From the NCBI RefSeq assembly GCF_009832745.1, contig NZ_VRMJ01000042.1, positions 186,001 through 250,000 of the forward strand: DNA of 64,000 nt, read 5' to 3'. Position 1 is the first letter of the stretch. Each line of letters opens with the position of its first letter. A program made the position numbers and the translations under genes. Below, piece by piece: positions 47,725 to 57,515 of this stretch. The notes below the pieces were generated by a model. The model saw nothing but the letters and a program-made list of their open reading frames with translations, was not told the DNA's origin and did no database searches. This DNA is from Polaribacter septentrionalilitoris. GTDB lineage: Bacteria; Bacteroidota; Bacteroidia; Flavobacteriales; Flavobacteriaceae.

Positions 47725-48823
47725 AGAAACACTTTTTTTTGTTGGAAAATGTTTGACAATCAACCACGAAGAACAGAATAGAATAATTGTTGAAAACGAG
47801 TTAAAATCTAACACAATAGACTGGGATTCCGTTGTAAAACTTAGTACAGAACATTATGTTTTTCCTGCTTTGTATTGCAATTTAAAAAAAGCAGGTTTTC
47901 TTCATTACCTCCCTGATGATTTGGTTGAATATATGAAACATATTACCGATTTAAACAGAGAAAGGAATCAACAAATTATTACACAAGCTAAAGAAATCAA
48001 TATACTTCTGTTAGAAAACAACATCACTCCTATCTTTTTAAAAGGTACTGGTAATGTGTTAGAAGGTCTATATGATGATATCGCAGAACGTATGGTTGGC
48101 GATATTGATTTTATTGTTTCTAAAGAAGAATACTTCAATACAATAGAAATATTATTGAAAGCTGGCTATAGAAATGTATCTAATAAAAACTATCATTTCC
48201 CTCACCAAAGACATTACTTCAGAATTAAGAAAAATAAAAGGTTAGCAGCAGTTGAAATTCATAATAAAGTTACAAAAGATAAGTATGATACTTTTTTTGA
48301 TTATAATTACATATTAAAAGATAAACTTAAAAATGAAAATAATGAGAATTTTTTAAGTGATAGTAATAAATTAAACTTATCAATTATTTCTAAACACATA
48401 AATGATTATGGAAGGTTGTTTAAAAACATTTCATTAAGAAATGCTTATGATGTATATCTTTTATCATTAAGAGTTGATGCAAAAAAAGCTACTTCTAACT
48501 TGAAAACACTAAGTTTCCATTTGAATTGTTTTTTAGCTTCTTGCTACTATACACTTGGCCAAGTAAAATCTTTAGAGTATAACAAAAATAAGCGAACACA
48601 TAAATATGTAAAAAGTTTTTTAAATTTTTCTTCTAAAACAAAAAATTATAGAAATACCTTAATTCCTTTATACTTATATCTAAAACTTAGAACCTCACTT
48701 TTTTTTAGATTTTTTTATAAGAAAGAAGTTAGAATATGGTTTTTAGGAATAGTCAATGATAAAAATTGGCAAAGAGAAAAACTAGTTCAGTTAGGGTTAA
48801 AAAAACCTAAATCAAACTCTTAA
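47714..48823 (+). CDS. Uncharacterised nucleotidyltransferase, PF14907-like
   Basis: A 369-residue protein with the nucleotidyltransferase pattern FLKGTGNVLEGLYDDIAERM and VGDIDFIVSKEEYF at about residues 112-137, where the DxD and the Arg before it would bind metal and NTP. The second half is helical and less conserved. PF14907-type enzymes accompany HPr-kinase-like genes in many lasso-peptide clusters. The start overlaps the kinase gene by 11 bases, implying coupled translation. It converges on mpl and overlaps its 3' end by 17 bases. No direct evidence for the nucleotide or acceptor exists. Confidence 0.75.
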   Translation: MNYKETLFFVGKCLTINHEEQNRIIVENELKSNTIDWDSVVKLSTEHYVFPALYCNLKKAGFLHYLPDDLVEYMKHITDLNRERNQQIITQAKEINILLLENNITPIFLKGTGNVLEGLYDDIAERMVGDIDFIVSKEEYFNTIEILLKAGYRNVSNKNYHFPHQRHYFRIKKNKRLAAVEIHNKVTKDKYDTFFDYNYILKDKLKNENNENFLSDSNKLNLSIISKHINDYGRLFKNISLRNAYDVYLLSLRVDAKKATSNLKTLSFHLNCFLASCYYTLGQVKSLEYNKNKRTHKYVKSFLNFSSKTKNYRNTLIPLYLYLKLRTSLFFRFFYKKEVRIWFLGIVNDKNWQREKLVQLGLKKPKSNS

Positions 48824-50159
48824 CCTCATCAAAATCCAATCCTCCATAATTACCTGAACTCATTAAAACAACTGCTGTTTTGTCTAAGTTTTGACCAAAT
48901 AAAAACTCTTTAAAAGCTACAGGATTTGTGTAAACAATCAAATCATCTCTCTCAAAAGCATTACCTATTTGTTGGGCAGTTACCTCTTCTAATTGCTTAA
49001 TCTTTACTGCATGTGGTGAGTAAAAAACGACAGCTTTATCTGCTGCTGCTAGTGCTCCTTTATATTCTTTTAAGAATTCTGCATTCAAACTAGAATAGGT
49101 ATGTAATTCTAAGCAAGCTAAAACAGTTCTTTCTGAGTATTGTTCCTTAACAGCTTTTGTAGTTGCAGCTACTTTACTTGGCGAATGTGCAAAATCTTTA
49201 AAAATTACAGTTGAATTATTCTCAGCAATTTTCTCTAATCGTTTACTTGCTCCTTTAAAACTTGCAATCGCTTCGTAAAAATCATCTTCATCAATACCCA
49301 TGTGTTGACAAATCCATTTGGCTCCTGCTAAGTTTTGCAAATTATGTTTCCCAAAAATTTCTAAAGGTAAATCACCTTCTTCCGTTTCTAAATACGTAAT
49401 TCCGTTTTCTATAAAATGTTTTGGGGTTTCATAAGGGTATTTCTTAATATGATTCTCAGAAGATTCAACAACATGTTTAACATTTTCATCTTCTACATTA
49501 TAGACCATACTTCCACCATTAACCATAGAGTCTGTAAAAACCTGAAACTGTTCTACATAATTTTCAAAAGTTGGAAATACATTAATATGATCCCAAGCAA
49601 TACCACTTAACAATGCAATATTGGGTTTGTACAAATGAAATTTAGGACGCATATCAATAGGTGAACTCAGATATTCATCACCTTCTAAAACTATAAAGTC
49701 ATTTTCTTTTGTAAGATGCACCATAGTTTCAAAACCCTCTAATTGTGCACCTACCATATAATCTACCTCTTTTTCATGATAATTCAACACGTGCAAAATC
49801 ATAGAAGTAATGGTCGTTTTTCCATGAGAACCACCAATTACAACCCTAGTTTTATCTTTTGATTGCTCATATAAAAACTCTGGGTAAGAATAGATTTTCA
49901 ACCCTAATTCTTGTGCTTTTAACAACTCTGGATTGTCTTTTTTTGCGTGCATCCCTAAAATAATCACCTCTAATTCTGATGATATTTTTTCTGGAAACCA
50001 ACCAAATTCATTAGGCAACAAACCATATTTTTCTAATCTAGATTTTGATGGATCATGAATAGTATCATCACTTCCCGAAACTTGGTATCCTTTTTGGTGT
50101 AAAGCAATGGCTAAGTTGTGCATTGCACTACCTCCAATAGCAATAAAATGAATTTTCAT
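48807..50159 (-). CDS. mpl: UDP-N-acetylmuramate: tripeptide ligase (murein peptide recycling)
   Basis: Mpl reattaches the recycled tripeptide (L-Ala-gamma-D-Glu-meso-Dap) to UDP-MurNAc. The 450-residue protein has the N-terminal UDP-binding GGSAMHNLAIALHQKGYQVS, the ATP loop VIGGSHGKTTITSMIL and the ligase-family DFAHSPSKVAATTKAVKEQY. The Mur ligase relatives MurC and MurD differ in the N-terminal motif, and the Mpl-like FFGVGGSAM-type opening (IHFIAIGGSAMHNL) supports this assignment. Its 3' end overlaps the nucleotidyltransferase gene by 17 bases. Confidence 0.85.
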   Translation of the reverse strand: MKIHFIAIGGSAMHNLAIALHQKGYQVSGSDDTIHDPSKSRLEKYGLLPNEFGWFPEKISSELEVIILGMHAKKDNPELLKAQELGLKIYSYPEFLYEQSKDKTRVVIGGSHGKTTITSMILHVLNYHEKEVDYMVGAQLEGFETMVHLTKENDFIVLEGDEYLSSPIDMRPKFHLYKPNIALLSGIAWDHINVFPTFENYVEQFQVFTDSMVNGGSMVYNVEDENVKHVVESSENHIKKYPYETPKHFIENGITYLETEEGDLPLEIFGKHNLQNLAGAKWICQHMGIDEDDFYEAIASFKGASKRLEKIAENNSTVIFKDFAHSPSKVAATTKAVKEQYSERTVLACLELHTYSSLNAEFLKEYKGALAAADKAVVFYSPHAVKIKQLEEVTAQQIGNAFERDDLIVYTNPVAFKEFLFGQNLDKTAVVLMSSGNYGGLDFDEVKSLI

Positions 50160-50328
50160 TGAAAAAAATTTAAAAAGTAAAAATACAAAAGCTTCTTACA
50201 ATATTGATTATATTTAAAACGAAACTCAACTAAAAATTAGTTTTACGTTGATAAATGATGCGTTACCTAATTTTGGATTGTTTTTTAGAGTGATTTATAC
50301 GTGCTTTATAGCATAAAATCTATTGATT

Positions 50329-53300
50329 ATGAAAAAATTTACAACCTCCTTATTATTGATTTTACTTTTCTCAACAATTTCTCAAGCCCAAGATTCTTTT
50401 GATTCTCTTTGGTCTAAAGTAGAACAACTAGAAGTTGACAACTTACCCAAATCTGCCTTGAATATCGTTGAAAAAATATATGAAAAGGCTGAAAAAGAGG
50501 AGAATTCTCCTCAATTGGTAAAGTCTCTTTTTTACAAAAGCAAATTCTCTTTAACCTTAGAAGAAAATGCGCAACTCAATGTAATCAATAGTTTTAAAAA
50601 ACACATTTCTAATACAAAATTTCCAACTAAAAATGTACTTCAAAATATATTAGCCAACTTATATTGGCAATATTTTAATCAGAATAGATACAAATTCTAT
50701 AACAGAACTAAAACTGCAAATAAAATCGATAAAAAAGATTTTAGAACTTGGGATTTAAACACTTTATTTGAAGAAATTCACACTTATTTTAATGCTTCAT
50801 TAAATAACTCTGAACAACTCCAAAAAGTAAATATTTATGATTTTTCTGACATCTTAAACACTCAAAAAGATGCAAAAAACTATAGACCTACCCTATATGA
50901 TTTCTTAGCAAACAATGCTTTAGAGTTCTATAAATCTTCTGAAACTTCCATTGCTAGACCTTCTTATAAGTTTGTTTTAAATAACATTAATTTTTTAAGT
51001 GATTACAAAACTTTTTCTAAGATAAAACTTTATACTAAAGACAGTTTGTCTTTACAGTTTAATGCGCTAACTATTTATCAAGATTTAATTCAGTTTCATC
51101 AAAAAGACAAAAATATAGATGCCTTGGTTGATGCTGATATCCATAGAATACAATTTGTGCAACAACATGCAACTTTTAATAGCAAAGATGAGATTGCTAT
51201 GGCTACTTTAGAAAAATCAAAAAAGTCTATACAAAATAACAAAGCAAGTGGATTTTATGCTTTTGAAATTGCAAAAGCATATAGAAAAAAATCAAAAAAT
51301 AAAAAAGCGCTAGAGATTTGTAATAGAATTATCTCAAAATTCCCTAAAAGTTTTGCAGCCATGAATTGTGAAGTACTAAAAACTCAAATTCAACAGAAAT
51401 CACTTTCCATTAAAGCTGAAAAATACATTCCTATCAATTCGAATTCAAGGGTACTCATCGAATATAAAAATATAAATCAACTCTATTTTTCTGCATATAG
51501 AATTTCTGAAGAACAGTTTATTCAATTTAATAAAACCCATGATTTTAATAAAAAAAGAAAACTAATTCAATCATTAGAAAAGGTAAAAACTTGGGAATCT
51601 AAACTGAGAAACGAAAATGACTATTTACAACATTCAACAGAAATTATTGTTCCGAAATTTGAAAACGGAAGGTATTTACTATTCGCCTCAGAAAAAGAAG
51701 ACTTTAATGAAAATGAGATTTACGGAACAGCAACTATTCAAGTTACAAATCTCACTTTAGTCGAGAATAATTTTGATGGCAAATACAACTATCAAATAGT
51801 AGATAGAAATACAGGTAAACCAGTAAAAAAAGCTCAAATTAAATTAAAAAATAACGCAAGAGACTGGGGCAAATTTATCCATAGAACACTTAAGACAGAC
51901 AAGAACGGTTTTGCATCTTTTAAAAGTTATGACACCTATAGAAATGTAAACATCTCAGTTAGTACTAAAAATGATGCTGCAACATTTGGAGAACATTATT
52001 TGTATGAATCTTATGAAAAGAACTACAGTAATATAACCGACGAAGAAATCATTATAAAACCGTTTATTTTTACAGATAGAAGTATTTACAGACCAGGGCA
52101 AACTGTTTATTTTAAAACGATTGTCATCCAAAAACAAGGAGAAAAATCTACAATTTTTAAAAACGAATTTGTAGAAATAACTCTATACGATGCGAACCAT
52201 CAAAAAGTAAAAACTTTAGATCTACAACTCAATGAATTTGGCTCTGTTGCTGGGGAGTTTCAACTACCGGATACTGGTTTAACAGGTGAATTTACCATAG
52301 AAGTTGATGAAAGTTACGAACACGACAGCAAGTTTTATGACAATGCTGACTTTGATTTTGACTATGACCATTCAACAACAATTTCCGTAGAAGAATACAA
52401 AAGACCAAAATTTGAAACTGAGTTTAAACCTGTAACAGAAAGCTTTAAAATTAACGATTCTGTTATTGTAAATGGTTTTGCAAAAGCATTTTCTGGGGCA
52501 GCCATTTCAGAAGCAAAAGTAATATATAGAGTTCATAGAAAAGTACAATATCCAAGTTGGTGGTGTTGGTATAGACCTAGACCAACTGCTCAGGCTCAAG
52601 AAATTACTCATGGAGAAAGCACCACAGATGCATCTGGTAATTTTGTTGTAACATTTAAGGCTTTAGCCGATGAAACCGTTGATAAAGAAAGTCTACCTGT
52701 TTTTTCTTATGAAATTAATGCTGATGTTACAGACATCAATGGAGAGACAAGAAGTGCCACATCTATTATAAAAGTTGGTTATCATTCTTTAATTGCAACT
52801 GTTGATGTACCTGATAAAATTGATAAAACTCAAAAGGAAACAACACTAAAAATTGAAACAAAAAACTTAAATGATGAGTTTGTTGCTGCAAAAGGATCTA
52901 TCAAAATTTACAAATTAAAATCACCAAAAAAACCCTTGAGAAAAAGACCTTGGTCTGCCCCCGATTATCAAGATATTTCAGAAAACACATTTAGAACGTT
53001 GTTTCCAAATGATCCCTATACCAATGATGAAACTGATGAAAAAAATTGGCAAAAAGGCGATGTCGTATTCTCTTCTAATTTTAATACCAAAAACGCAAAA
53101 GAAATCCACATCAAAAACATTAAAAGTTGGATCTCTGGAAAGTATCTTGTGGTTTTAGAAAGCAAAGATAAATTTGGTCAAGAAGTAAAAGATCAGAAAA
53201 GGTTCACACTTTTTTCTCCAAAAGAAAAAAAAGTAGCTGATTCAAAATTATTCACCATTAACACAGATAAATCCTATTACAAAATTGGTGATGATGTAGC

Positions 53301-56300
53301 CTTAACAATTGGCTCTGCATCAAAAAACATTACTGTTGTTGTGCAAGTTGAAAAGAATTATAAAATTGTTGAAACGTGTTTGATTAAACTAAGTAATTCA
53401 ACTAAAACAATAAAAGTTCCTGTAAGGAAAGATGATTTAGGCGGTTTTGCCATTAAATACCACTTTGTGAATTTTAATTACTTTAAAAGTGGAAATGTTA
53501 TCATTAATGTTCCTGTACAGCAAGAAAAAATTGATATTGAAACCAATATTTTTAGAGATAAATTACAACCTGGACAAAATGAAACTTGGAGTTTTACCAT
53601 TAAAAATGATAAAAAAAATGCAGTTGCTGCAGAAGTTTTGGCGTCGATGTATGATGCTTCTTTAGACGAATTTAAAACACATGATTGGAGTTTTAATCCT
53701 ATCACTACAAAGCCAAACTACCGCTCTTACAAAGTTAGTAACGCTAAATATAGTTTTAGAAACATCAATTTTAACATCAAAAACAACTACAAAAGATATT
53801 ATGGATTTGCTTCAATTCTATATGATTCATACAATTGGTTTGGATTTAGTTTAAATAATCGTTGGCAGAATCAACAATATTTAAGAGGTATAAAACAAAA
53901 AATAAATAGTACACGAAAAGATTTTGATGGTACAATTACAGGAATAGTTGCTGATAAAAATGGCGAGCCTTTACCTGGTGTTTCTATAGTGATTAAAGGA
54001 ACCTCTTTTGGAACTTCAACTGATTTTGATGGATATTATTCTATTAAAATAAAAAAGGGAGATGTTTTAGGATTTAATTATTTAGGTTTTATTTCTAAAG
54101 ATTTTTCTGTTAACAATCAAACAAATCTAAATGTAAAATTAGAAGAAGATGCCTCTAAATTAGACGAAGTAGTTATTGTTGGTTATGGAACTCAAAGAAA
54201 AGAGAGTATTGTTGGTTCCGTAAGTACTATTGATGGAGAAATGTTAAAAGGTACTCTTCCTGGTGTTACTTCTATACAAGGCAGTGGTGTTCCAATAGGA
54301 AATAATAAACAAATTTTTATTCGTGGTTTAGCTTCTTGGAATAATGGTCTAGATCCTTTAATACTTGTTGATGGTGTTATTACAGATATTAAAGATGTAG
54401 ATTTTAATGATGTCCAAGTTATATCTGTTTTAAAAGGTGATACAGCAGTAGAAATTTATGGTTCAAAAGCAGCAGAAGGTGTTGTATTAATTACTACAAA
54501 AACTGGTTTTAAAAAAACAGAAGAGAGTTTATTAAAAGTAAAAGCCAGAAAAAACTTTAAAGAAAGTGCTTTCTTTTTTCCTCAATTAAGAACAGACAAA
54601 AACGGCAAAGTGAGTTTTAATTTTACAATGCCAGAAGCCTTAACAAGATGGAAATTACAATTATTAGCACATACAACAGAATTAAAATCAGCAACTAAAA
54701 CCTTAACAACTATTACCCAAAAAGAATTAATGGTCGTTCCTAACGCTCCAAGGTTTTTAAGAGAAGGAGATAAAATTACTTTGTCTGCAAAAATCACGAA
54801 CCTAACCAACAACACATTAAGTGGTTTCGCAAAAATGATTCTTACAGACGCTATTTCTAACAAAGAAATTAATATTGATTTACAAAACACAAACTCAAAC
54901 AAAAACTTTACAGTGGTTAAAGATGGAAATACATCTGTTTCTTGGAGTTTATCCATTCCAGAAACTGTACAAGCAGTTCAATATAAAATTGTAGCAAAAG
55001 CTGGTGATTTTTCTGATGGTGAGCAAAATGTATTGCCAGTGTTAACCAACAGAATGTTGGTTACAGAAACGCTACCAATGTGGATTCGCTCTAATCAAAC
55101 TAAGACTTTTACCTTAGATAAATTAAAAAATAATTCATCTTCAACGTTAAAGAATCATAAGTTGACTTTAGAGATGACATCCAATCCTGTTTGGTATGCC
55201 ATCCAATCTTTACCGTATTTAATGGAATATCCTTATCAATGTGCAGAACAAACTTTCTCTAGATATTATGCAAATACATTGGCGAGTTTTGTAGCAAATT
55301 CGAATCCTAGGATTCAAGAAGTATTTTCTGCTTGGAAATCATCTGATGCATTGTTATCGAACTTAGAAAAAAATCAAGAATTAAAATCGTTGATTATTCA
55401 AGAAACACCTTGGTTAAGAGATGCTCAATCAGAAACCGAGCAAAAGAAAAGAATTGGATTATTATTTGATTTGACAAAAATGGCAAATATGCAACAAAAA
55501 GCCATCAATAAGTTAAAAGAGATCCAAATGAGTTCTGGTGGTTTTCCTTGGTTTAAAGGTGGCAGATATCCAAGTAGATTTATCACACAACATATTGCAA
55601 CTGGTTTTGGTCATTTACAAAAAATTGGAGTCACTAACTTTAACTCATCAACTCAGAGCATGATTCTTAAGTCTGTAAAATTCTTAGACGAGGAATTGAT
55701 TGAACAATATGATAAATTGTTAGAAAGTGCAGAAAACATCAAACAAAAAGCAAAAACAACTCAAAAAGGAACAATCGCTTACCAAAAATATCTAGCAAAA
55801 AATAATTTGAATTATTTCACCATTCAGTATTTATATATGCGTAGTTTTTATAAAGAAAACCCTCTAAATAGTAAATTACAAAATGTAGTTGATTATTATC
55901 AAAATCAAACTGAAGAATATTGGAATGATTACAATCTATACGCCAAAGGTCAGATTGCATTATCATTGTTTAGAAATGATAAAAAACAAACTGCTCTTAA
56001 CATTTTAAAATCATTAAAAGAAAATAGTATTACTTCTGATGAATTGGGCATGTATTGGAAAAGTAATACTGCTGGTTATTATTACTATCAAGCACCAATA
56101 GAAACTCAAGCGTTAATGATAGAAACCTTTGCAGAAATTGAAAATGATACAAAAACGATAGACAACTTGAAAGTTTGGTTATTAAAAAACAAACAAACCA
56201 ACAGATGGCAAACCACTAAAGCAACCACTGAAGCTGTGTATGCTTTGTTATTAAATGGAAGCGATTGGATTTCGGTAACAGAAATGGTAGACATCAAGGT

Positions 56301-56925
56301 TGGGAATCAAGTTGTAGATCCATCAAAAATGGAATCTGTAAAAGTTGAAGCCGGAACTGGTTACTTTAAAACTTCTTGGAATGATAAGGAGATTAAAAAT
56401 GAAATGGGAGAAATAACCATCACCAAAAAAGGAAATGGAATTGCCTGGGGAGGTTTGTACTGGCAATATTTTGAGAATTTAGATAAAATTACATCCGCTA
56501 AAACTCCGTTAAAACTCAATAAAAAATTATTTTTAAAAGTAAATTCTGATACCGGAAAAGAACTGCAAGAAATCACCAAAACCACAAAACTAAAAGTAGG
56601 TGATTTGATTACGGTTAGAATAGAATTACGCTCAGACAGGAAGATGGAATTTATACATATGAAAGACATGAGAGCTTCTGGAGTTGAGCCCATAAATATA
56701 TTATCTCAATACAAATGGCAGGATAATTTAGGTTATTATGAAAGTACAAAAGATGCTGCCACCAATTTCTTTTTTGATAGATTACCAAAAGGGGTTTATG
56801 TTTTTGAATATGACGTTAGAATAAATAATGCTGGTGATTTTAGCAACGGAATTACAACCATACAAAGTATGTATGCACCTGAATTTAGTAGTCATTCAGA
56901 GGGAGTTCGTTTAAAGGTGGATTAA
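50329..56925 (+). CDS. Alpha-2-macroglobulin-like protein with embedded SusC-type regulatory and plug domains
   Basis: A 2198-residue secreted protein (signal peptide MKKFTTSLLLILLFSTISQA) of the bacterial alpha-2-macroglobulin family, thought to trap proteases. MG-like domains begin about residue 410, the MG2-type sequence FIFTDRSIYRPGQTVYFKTI lies near 580, and the thioester motif Cys-Ala-Glu-Gln is at 1638-1641 in PYQCAEQTFSRYY. Unusually, residues about 1200-1285 are a carboxypeptidase-regulatory domain (GIVADKNGEPLPGVSIVIKG) and about 1285-1400 a TonB plug (DEVVIVGYGTQRKESIVGSV, IFIRGLASWNNGLDPLILVD), as in SusC. The ATG at 50329 is preferred over a TTG six bases upstream. I could not tell whether it is lipid-anchored. 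Confidence 0.85.
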   Translation: MKKFTTSLLLILLFSTISQAQDSFDSLWSKVEQLEVDNLPKSALNIVEKIYEKAEKEENSPQLVKSLFYKSKFSLTLEENAQLNVINSFKKHISNTKFPTKNVLQNILANLYWQYFNQNRYKFYNRTKTANKIDKKDFRTWDLNTLFEEIHTYFNASLNNSEQLQKVNIYDFSDILNTQKDAKNYRPTLYDFLANNALEFYKSSETSIARPSYKFVLNNINFLSDYKTFSKIKLYTKDSLSLQFNALTIYQDLIQFHQKDKNIDALVDADIHRIQFVQQHATFNSKDEIAMATLEKSKKSIQNNKASGFYAFEIAKAYRKKSKNKKALEICNRIISKFPKSFAAMNCEVLKTQIQQKSLSIKAEKYIPINSNSRVLIEYKNINQLYFSAYRISEEQFIQFNKTHDFNKKRKLIQSLEKVKTWESKLRNENDYLQHSTEIIVPKFENGRYLLFASEKEDFNENEIYGTATIQVTNLTLVENNFDGKYNYQIVDRNTGKPVKKAQIKLKNNARDWGKFIHRTLKTDKNGFASFKSYDTYRNVNISVSTKNDAATFGEHYLYESYEKNYSNITDEEIIIKPFIFTDRSIYRPGQTVYFKTIVIQKQGEKSTIFKNEFVEITLYDANHQKVKTLDLQLNEFGSVAGEFQLPDTGLTGEFTIEVDESYEHDSKFYDNADFDFDYDHSTTISVEEYKRPKFETEFKPVTESFKINDSVIVNGFAKAFSGAAISEAKVIYRVHRKVQYPSWWCWYRPRPTAQAQEITHGESTTDASGNFVVTFKALADETVDKESLPVFSYEINADVTDINGETRSATSIIKVGYHSLIATVDVPDKIDKTQKETTLKIETKNLNDEFVAAKGSIKIYKLKSPKKPLRKRPWSAPDYQDISENTFRTLFPNDPYTNDETDEKNWQKGDVVFSSNFNTKNAKEIHIKNIKSWISGKYLVVLESKDKFGQEVKDQKRFTLFSPKEKKVADSKLFTINTDKSYYKIGDDVALTIGSASKNITVVVQVEKNYKIVETCLIKLSNSTKTIKVPVRKDDLGGFAIKYHFVNFNYFKSGNVIINVPVQQEKIDIETNIFRDKLQPGQNETWSFTIKNDKKNAVAAEVLASMYDASLDEFKTHDWSFNPITTKPNYRSYKVSNAKYSFRNINFNIKNNYKRYYGFASILYDSYNWFGFSLNNRWQNQQYLRGIKQKINSTRKDFDGTITGIVADKNGEPLPGVSIVIKGTSFGTSTDFDGYYSIKIKKGDVLGFNYLGFISKDFSVNNQTNLNVKLEEDASKLDEVVIVGYGTQRKESIVGSVSTIDGEMLKGTLPGVTSIQGSGVPIGNNKQIFIRGLASWNNGLDPLILVDGVITDIKDVDFNDVQVISVLKGDTAVEIYGSKAAEGVVLITTKTGFKKTEESLLKVKARKNFKESAFFFPQLRTDKNGKVSFNFTMPEALTRWKLQLLAHTTELKSATKTLTTITQKELMVVPNAPRFLREGDKITLSAKITNLTNNTLSGFAKMILTDAISNKEINIDLQNTNSNKNFTVVKDGNTSVSWSLSIPETVQAVQYKIVAKAGDFSDGEQNVLPVLTNRMLVTETLPMWIRSNQTKTFTLDKLKNNSSSTLKNHKLTLEMTSNPVWYAIQSLPYLMEYPYQCAEQTFSRYYANTLASFVANSNPRIQEVFSAWKSSDALLSNLEKNQELKSLIIQETPWLRDAQSETEQKKRIGLLFDLTKMANMQQKAINKLKEIQMSSGGFPWFKGGRYPSRFITQHIATGFGHLQKIGVTNFNSSTQSMILKSVKFLDEELIEQYDKLLESAENIKQKAKTTQKGTIAYQKYLAKNNLNYFTIQYLYMRSFYKENPLNSKLQNVVDYYQNQTEEYWNDYNLYAKGQIALSLFRNDKKQTALNILKSLKENSITSDELGMYWKSNTAGYYYYQAPIETQALMIETFAEIENDTKTIDNLKVWLLKNKQTNRWQTTKATTEAVYALLLNGSDWISVTEMVDIKVGNQVVDPSKMESVKVEAGTGYFKTSWNDKEIKNEMGEITITKKGNGIAWGGLYWQYFENLDKITSAKTPLKLNKKLFLKVNSDTGKELQEITKTTKLKVGDLITVRIELRSDRKMEFIHMKDMRASGVEPINILSQYKWQDNLGYYESTKDAATNFFFDRLPKGVYVFEYDVRINNAGDFSNGITTIQSMYAPEFSSHSEGVRLKVD

Positions 56926-56979
56926 TTTCATTTTCATCAAAAAATTCTTTTTTTTTTACGAATATCTCAAAAAACATTC

Positions 56980-56987
56980 TATATTTG
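56980..56987 (+). promoter_or_regulatory. Candidate promoter of the small barrel gene (TATATTTG)
   Basis: TATATTTG is a perfect -7 element, 27 bases before the ATG at 57014. No clear -33 TTTG is seen at 19 bases. Confidence 0.5.
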
Positions 56988-57013
56988 TTTCTATAATAAC
57001 TAAAATTAACATT

Positions 57014-57457
57014 ATGAAAAAAGTATTTTTAACATTAGTATTTATGGTTACTGCAGCTATTTCTATGAATGCTCAAGACATTTCTGATAACGCCATTGGT
57101 TTGCGTTTTGGTAGTGGTAATGGTATTGGAGGAGAGATTTCTTACCAAAAAGCATTAGGTAGCAATCGTTTAGAAATTGATTTAGGTTTAGCGAATGAGT
57201 TTAGCGACTTTAAAGCAACAGGATTGTATCAATGGGTTTGGAATTTAGAAAATAAATTCAACTGGTATGCAGGTGTTGGTGCAGGACTCGTTTCTGCTGG
57301 TGGAACAGGAATTTATGGAGCAGGTGTTGTAGGTATAGAATATAATTTTGATGCACCTATCTTATTATCTATTGATTATAGACCAGAAATTGGAATTTCA
57401 GGAGGTTTATCAGGTGTAAATTCTGACGTAGCTTTAGCTGTTAGATATCAATTCTAA
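57014..57457 (+). CDS. Small outer-membrane beta-barrel protein
   Basis: A 147-residue protein with signal peptide MKKVFLTLVFMVTAAISMNA and then eight short amphipathic strands: NAIGLRFGSGNGIGGEISYQ, RLEIDLGLANEFSDFKATGL, WYAGVGAGLVSAGGTGIYGA and ending SDVALAVRYQF with a C-terminal Phe typical for barrels. It resembles OmpA/OmpX-type porin-like proteins, but no conserved family motif lets me name a function. It has its own promoter-like element and a terminator downstream. Confidence 0.7.
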   Translation: MKKVFLTLVFMVTAAISMNAQDISDNAIGLRFGSGNGIGGEISYQKALGSNRLEIDLGLANEFSDFKATGLYQWVWNLENKFNWYAGVGAGLVSAGGTGIYGAGVVGIEYNFDAPILLSIDYRPEIGISGGLSGVNSDVALAVRYQF

Positions 57458-57477
57458 TTAGAAAAATATTCAATTAT

Positions 57478-57515
57478 AAAATCCTCAACATTTATTTTGT
57501 TGAGGATTTTTTTTT
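57478..57515 (+). terminator. Intrinsic terminator after the barrel gene, shared with the minus-strand gene
   Basis: A 13-bp stem (57478-57490 with 57498-57510), seven-base loop, and T run to 57515 on the plus strand. The minus-strand DUF4136 gene ends inside the stem (stop at 57485-57487). Confidence 0.85.
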
